44,632 nt of DNA from CAG-273 sp051891195. GTDB taxonomy: Bacteria; Bacillota; Clostridia; TANB77; CAG-508. The stretch covers positions 1 through 44,632 of the forward strand of contig JBJFEZ010000030.1 in NCBI GenBank assembly GCA_051891195.1, given 5' to 3'. This document shows positions 40,965-44,632 of this stretch, in pieces. Numbering within the stretch: position 1 is the stretch's first letter; the number at the start of each line of letters is the position of its first letter. The notes below the pieces were generated by a model. The model did not search any database and was not told where the DNA came from. It worked only from the letters and a program-made list of their open reading frames with translations. Both the position numbers and the translations under genes were made by a program.

Positions 40965-41526
40965 CTGTTAAGTTATATTCATTTTTTATAATTTCCATTA
41001 TAATATTAACTGTTTTTTCTAAATTGTTATTTTTTATAACATAATCATACATACCTATTTTAGATTCTTCATATTCTAAACGGTTTAGGCGTAATTGAAT
41101 ATCTTTAAAACTTGGTTTATCTGGTCTTTGTTCCAATCTTCTTCTTAATTCATCTTTTGGCACTTTTAGAAAAATAGTTACTATTTTAACATCTTTTCCT
41201 AATAATTTTACCAAGTTTTCTACACCATTTACTTCAATATCTTTTACAATAATTTTTCCATTGTTAATTTTTTCATTTAAAAGTTTTTTTGAAGTTCCAT
41301 AGTAGTGTTCATGATGAACTGAATATTCATATAGCTCTCCTTTATTAATCATTTCTTCAAATTCTTGCGTTGTTACAAAGTTATATGTTTTACCCGGTAT
41401 GTCTGTTTCTCTTGGTGCTCTATCTGTAAATGATGGAAGAGATTCAACATTCTTCATTTTTTCTATTAATTCTTTTTTTATAGTGTCTTTTCCTGCTCCA
41501 GACACTCCAGAAAGCAATACTAGCAT
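40951..41526 (-). CDS. gmk: Guanylate kinase (divergent)
   Basis: Phosphorylates GMP to GDP. The 191-residue product has the P-loop GVSGAGKDT, where GPSGxGKGT is usual, and the GMP-binding pattern SFTDRAPRETDIPGKTYNFV, EFEEMINKGELYEY and HYYGT, then the lid with RRLEQRPD. The P-loop Pro-to-Val and Gly-to-Asp changes and the HHEH segment before YYGT make it divergent, but the GMP-site residues remain. It overlaps rpoZ by seven bases. In most Firmicutes gmk precedes rpoZ; here the order is reversed. Confidence 0.85.
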   Translation of the reverse strand: MLVLLSGVSGAGKDTIKKELIEKMKNVESLPSFTDRAPRETDIPGKTYNFVTTQEFEEMINKGELYEYSVHHEHYYGTSKKLLNEKINNGKIIVKDIEVNGVENLVKLLGKDVKIVTIFLKVPKDELRRRLEQRPDKPSFKDIQLRLNRLEYEESKIGMYDYVIKNNNLEKTVNIIMEIIKNEYNLTEAEF

Positions 41527-41708
41527 ACTTTCACCTTACCTTCTGCTATTTCATCAGCTGCTAAAGATACTGGTGATGGTTCTTCTTTTTGAGTTAAAGG
41601 TGTGCTTCCTGCAGCTATTTGTCTAGCTCTTTTTGCTGTAGCTGTAACTAATTCAAAACGGTTGTCAACTTTTGTTAACAATTCTAATACAGTTGGTTTT
41701 ACTAACAT
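41520..41708 (-). CDS. rpoZ: RNA polymerase omega subunit
   Basis: A small 62-residue subunit that chaperones the beta-prime subunit. It has the pattern LLTKVDNRFELVTATAKRARQI, typical of omega. It lies between remA and gmk, and its stop codon overlaps the gmk start (ATGCTAG). Confidence 0.9.
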   Translation of the reverse strand: MLVKPTVLELLTKVDNRFELVTATAKRARQIAAGSTPLTQKEEPSPVSLAADEIAEGKVKVC

Positions 41709-41727
41709 TTATATCCCTTCTTTCCTA

Positions 41728-41991
41728 TTATATTTCTATTTCTTCCTTTTTAGTATTCTCATCTTCAAATCTTCCTGCTACAGTTTCAGGTTGAACTGCT
41801 GATAATACTATATGGTCTGAATCCATAATTATAACTGCTCTGGTTTTTCTTCCACAAGTAGCGTCTATTGCTCTTCCTTTGTCTTTTGCTTCTTGTACAA
41901 GTCTTTTTATTGGTGCGGCTTCTGGGCTAACAATAGCTATAATTCTGTCAGATGATATTATATTTCCAAATCCTATATTTATTAGTTGCAT
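41728..41991 (-). CDS. remA: RemA-family regulatory protein (DUF370)
   Basis: An 87-residue DNA-binding protein related to B. subtilis RemA, which activates biofilm matrix and osmoprotection genes. It has the family start INIGFGNIISSDRIIAIVSPE, then APIKRLVQEAKDKGRAIDAT and GRKTRAVIIMDSDHIVLSA. GGAGG precedes the ATG, and yicC ends nine bases upstream. Targets in this organism are unknown. Confidence 0.93.
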   Translation of the reverse strand: MQLINIGFGNIISSDRIIAIVSPEAAPIKRLVQEAKDKGRAIDATCGRKTRAVIIMDSDHIVLSAVQPETVAGRFEDENTKKEEIEI

Positions 41992-42000
41992 ATGTCCTCC

Positions 42001-42876
42001 TTATTCAATATTTTGAATTTGTTCTCTTATATCTTCTAATATGGTTTTTATTTCTATTACTAAATTAGTTATTTCTAATTTTCCTGATTTAGAGCCAATA
42101 GTGTTTATTTCTCTATTCATTTCTTGCACTAAAAAATCTATTTTTTTGCCACAAGGTACTTCTGTTTCTAGTAATTGTTCAAATTGATTTATATGACTTT
42201 TTAGTCTTGTTATTTCTTCTTCTGTTGAACATTTATCTGAATATATTACTATTTCTTGCGCTAGTCTTGATTGGTCTACCTCATTTGTTTTTAATAGTTC
42301 TTTAATTCTCTCTTCTAATTTTACTATATATTCTTCTACAAGTCCAGTAGAAAGGTTAGAAATTTGTTCTACATTTTTTGCTATTTTTCCTAATCTAATG
42401 CGCAAATCTTCTTTAATTTTACTTCCTTCAATACTTCTCATATCTATAAAATTATCTATAGCTGTTTCTAAACATTCTGAAAGTTCATTCCATATAAGTT
42501 CTAAGCTTTCTTCTTCTAATTGTACATTTAATACATCTGGCATTTTAGATATTTCTGTAATTCTTATTCCACTAGGCATTCCTGTCTCTTCAGCAAGTTC
42601 TTCTAACTCTTTTATATATGTTTTTGCTAATTCTTTATTAATAATAACGTTTTTTCCATTTAGTCCATAGTTGGCATAACTAACAAATATTTCTATTTTT
42701 CCTCTAGTTACTCTATTTAATACTGCTTTTCTAATTTTGTCTTCTAAATACATTAGGTTTCTTGGAGCTTTAACGGTTATGTCTGCATATTTATGGTTTA
42801 CAGAGCGAATTTCTACCAAGTATTCTCTTTCTTCTTTTTCTAACTTTGCCCTTCCAAAGCCTGTCATACTTTTCAT
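42001..42876 (-). CDS. yicC: YicC-family endoribonuclease
   Basis: A 291-residue protein starting with the family motif MKSMTGFGRAK and ending with the DUF1732 domain (CGKKIDFLVQEMNREINTIGSKS). E. coli YicC and B. subtilis YloC act as endoribonucleases. Its ribosome binding site lies in the end of the upstream gene, only three bases away. It precedes remA as in most Firmicutes. Confidence 0.93.
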   Translation of the reverse strand: MKSMTGFGRAKLEKEEREYLVEIRSVNHKYADITVKAPRNLMYLEDKIRKAVLNRVTRGKIEIFVSYANYGLNGKNVIINKELAKTYIKELEELAEETGMPSGIRITEISKMPDVLNVQLEEESLELIWNELSECLETAIDNFIDMRSIEGSKIKEDLRIRLGKIAKNVEQISNLSTGLVEEYIVKLEERIKELLKTNEVDQSRLAQEIVIYSDKCSTEEEITRLKSHINQFEQLLETEVPCGKKIDFLVQEMNREINTIGSKSGKLEITNLVIEIKTILEDIREQIQNIE

Positions 42877-42879
42877 TAA

Positions 42880-43719
42880 TTAGTCCTCTTTTCTCTTTAT
42901 AATTTCTTTTATATTATTCATAAAATATTCTTTTTTTAATTTTTTATAAATTATAATAGATTTTGCAATATAGTAAATTGCAAAAACATATGCAATAAGC
43001 ATTACTATTGGTATAAATTTGTTTTTATGCATTATATTTAAATAAATAAATCCTATTGTAATTAAAGCTAATACTAATACTTCAATTCCATAAATTGCAT
43101 GTATTCCGCTGTCTTTTTTATATGCATATTCAAAAATTCCTATTGCTAAAGCAAGTATAGACATTCCAAATACTTTTAAGTCTACTAAAAACACATCATT
43201 TTCAATATTTATAAATCCTAAAATAATAAAGTTTAAGTAAATCATAACAATAATAGCTAAAAAAACATTTTGAAATACTCTTTTATTTATTTTGTTTAAT
43301 TCTTCTTTGGGTATTTGTTTACTTTTTGCTTCTTTTTCTATTACTGTTTGTACCTTTTCAATATCTACTTTTAAATTTTCTTTATGTTTTATTTTACTTT
43401 TTTTGTCTTTAATTTGTTCTGTTACTTTTTCATCTTTTTTATCTTTAGAATCTATATCTATCTTTTCATTTTTTACATTTTTCTTTGCCTTGGTGTTTGA
43501 AACTGGTTTTTCATTTCCATTAGTTGCTTTTTTGTCATCTTCTTGTTTTTTAGTACTACTTTTCTTTGTTGTATTTGTTCTTTTAGAATTATTTTCTTTA
43601 TTTGTTACTGACGAACTTCTTTTCTTTACTATTTTTTCGGTATTTCCAGTTGCTACTTTTTTTCTAGATGTATCTTTTTCTGTTTTTTCTTCTTTTGCTT
43701 CTGCTTTTTTAGTTGCCAT
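42880..43719 (-). CDS. Membrane protein with long Lys/Glu-rich disordered N-terminus
   Basis: A 279-residue product. Residues 1-145 are extremely rich in Lys, Glu, Asp, Thr and Ser with no hydrophobic core, so they should be disordered and cytoplasmic. Residues 150-260 hold four hydrophobic helices. A basic tail follows (KKLKKEYFMNNIKEIIKRK). I recognise no family. It lies 15 bases behind rsmE and three before yicC, so it belongs to the same transcript. The low-complexity part may be fast-evolving. Confidence 0.7.
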   Translation of the reverse strand: MATKKAEAKEEKTEKDTSRKKVATGNTEKIVKKRSSSVTNKENNSKRTNTTKKSSTKKQEDDKKATNGNEKPVSNTKAKKNVKNEKIDIDSKDKKDEKVTEQIKDKKSKIKHKENLKVDIEKVQTVIEKEAKSKQIPKEELNKINKRVFQNVFLAIIVMIYLNFIILGFINIENDVFLVDLKVFGMSILALAIGIFEYAYKKDSGIHAIYGIEVLVLALITIGFIYLNIMHKNKFIPIVMLIAYVFAIYYIAKSIIIYKKLKKEYFMNNIKEIIKRKED

Positions 43720-43734
43720 TTTTTGTTTCCTCCC

Positions 43735-44478
43735 TTACATTTCATACTCATATATAATGTTGCTCATTATTGCAACAGACGCTGTTTCTGTTCTTAGAAT
43801 TCTTTTCCCTAGTGTTATTACTTTAGCACCTGCTTTATTAAGCATTTCTACTTCTTTATAGTCTATTCCGCCTTCTGGTCCAATAATAACTCCTATTTTT
43901 AATCCATTATTATTTTCTAGTTTTTTTAGTTCTTGTTTTAAAGTTATATTTTCTTCACTTTCATAAGCTAACAATACTAAGTCAAAGTCTTTAATTTTTT
44001 CACATACTTTAGATACACTAATTGGCTTTTCTATAGTAGGAATATACTCTCTTCCACTTTGTTTTGCTGCTGATTCTGCAATTTTTTGCCAACGCTCTAT
44101 TTTTTTGTTTACTGTTTTTTCATCTAGTTTTACAACACATCTTGACATTATAATTGGAGTTATTTGTTTTACTCCTAATTCTACATTTTTTTGAATTATA
44201 TACTCCATTTTATCCGCTTTTGGAAGACCTTGAAATATAGTAACTTCTATATTGCTTTCTGTAAAACTTTTATTACAATCTTCAATATGGCATAAAATGT
44301 AATCTTGGCTTATTTTAGAAATTGTTGTAATATAGTTTAAGTTATTATCTACATTACATATTGTTAATTTTTCTCCTATTTTAGCTCTTAATACTTGTGC
44401 AATATGTTTAACATCTTCTCCAGTTATTTTTATTTCATCATTATTTATTTGATTTGTCTTTATAAAAAATTTAGGCAT
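43735..44478 (-). CDS. rsmE: 16S rRNA (uracil-1498-N3)-methyltransferase RsmE
   Basis: Methylates U1498 of 16S rRNA. The 247-residue product has an N-terminal PUA-like domain and the SPOUT knot: ELGVKQITPIIMSRCVVK, IAESAAKQSGREYIP, VIIGPEGGIDYKEV and LGKRILRTETAS, which are family signatures. It is the first gene of the rsmE-yicC-remA-rpoZ-gmk transcript. AGGAG precedes the ATG. Confidence 0.95.
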   Translation of the reverse strand: MPKFFIKTNQINNDEIKITGEDVKHIAQVLRAKIGEKLTICNVDNNLNYITTISKISQDYILCHIEDCNKSFTESNIEVTIFQGLPKADKMEYIIQKNVELGVKQITPIIMSRCVVKLDEKTVNKKIERWQKIAESAAKQSGREYIPTIEKPISVSKVCEKIKDFDLVLLAYESEENITLKQELKKLENNNGLKIGVIIGPEGGIDYKEVEMLNKAGAKVITLGKRILRTETASVAIMSNIIYEYEM

Positions 44479-44519
44479 TATTTCTCCTATTATTACTAAG
44501 GTTTTATTAATACTTAAAT

Positions 44520-44549
44520 ATTATACCATACATTTATGTTTATAGTAAA
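44520..44549 (-). promoter_or_regulatory. Promoter of the rsmE group
   Basis: TTTACT (44544-44549) and TATAAT (44520-44525) on the minus strand are separated by 18 bases, about 42 bases before the rsmE ATG. Confidence 0.6.
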
Positions 44550-44588
44550 CATTATTTTTTATTTTCTACGGAATTTGGATGGTGTATT

Positions 44589-44631
44589 ATCTAGTGTGTG
44601 AAATATAAAAAGTAGCACACTAGATTTTTTG
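44589..44631 (+). terminator. Plus-strand terminator with no obvious gene before it
   Basis: ATCTAGTGTG pairs with CACACTAGAT, followed by six Ts on the plus strand. No plus-strand gene precedes it in this window. On the minus strand the stem has no T-run. Confidence 0.7.
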
Positions 44632-44632
44632 T

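Noticed and set aside
43292..43861. A 189-codon plus-strand frame rich in Phe and Ser
   Set aside because: It is the antisense of the Lys/Glu-rich low-complexity region; composition alone keeps it open.
1..44632. CRISPR arrays, insertion sequences, toxin-antitoxin or defence islands
   Set aside because: I saw no regularly spaced repeats, no transposase, and no recognisable defence or toxin genes on either strand.

Overview
The window is low-GC DNA from an anaerobic, endospore-forming member of the Clostridia (Firmicutes). Three sporulation or germination genes support this: a pro-sigma-K gene, spoIIP and sleB. Also consistent are the AT-rich sequence, strong GGAGG-type ribosome binding sites, a rubrerythrin/PerR oxidative-stress operon, formate-tetrahydrofolate ligase and a clostridial-type tmRNA. 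Most genes are on the minus strand. The plus strand carries sigK, the tmRNA, tRNA-Trp with gtrA and an M23 peptidase gene, and one small anchored protein.

Layout. 1-6000: intact pro-sigK; a CadC-type repressor with a Cd/Zn/Pb P-type ATPase; a perR, rubrerythrin, rubredoxin-glutamate synthase operon behind a PerR-like palindrome. 6100-9800: a surface acylation cassette (DUF4358-like protein, MBOAT acyltransferase, DHHW/AlgJ-like protein) and a small membrane protein. 9970-11330: a decayed accessory patch beside tRNA-Leu(UAG), with an ORF6N gene remnant, a frameshifted zinc-ribbon membrane protein and an orphan coding-like fragment. 11400-23400: pgi, spoIIP, hisS, an MBL hydrolase, rel, recJ, a small membrane protein, a LacX-like epimerase and recG. 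23585-25920: ssrA, an exported protein, tRNA-Trp, gtrA and a frameshifted M23 peptidase gene. 25929-29494: yqeG, prepilin peptidase, Xaa-Pro peptidase, efp and a Cys-rich zinc-ribbon protein. 29600-31000: a small anchored protein and sleB. 31039-44478: a long housekeeping series. Read in transcription order it is rsmE, a membrane protein, yicC, remA, rpoZ, gmk, priA, def, fmt, asp23, amaP, DUF2273, nusB, xseA, a small exported protein, xseB, a DUF212 protein and fhs.

Points that stand out. (1) The Shine-Dalgarno of spoIIP forms the 3' arm of a very strong terminator-like hairpin behind hisS, and a sigma-E-like promoter would start transcription at the hairpin apex. This would block read-through expression and allow sporulation-specific translation. 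sleB behind fhs has a weaker version of the same layout. (2) Three genes (priA, the M23 peptidase and a small zinc-ribbon protein) each appear broken by one extra base, and in each case removing one C in the sense strand restores the family sequence. Assembly error is likely for at least priA. (3) The metal and peroxide operons have readable operators.

I found no CRISPR array, no intact insertion sequence and no recognisable defence system. Functions come from motifs and family knowledge recalled without database searches. Promoters and hairpins were read by eye.
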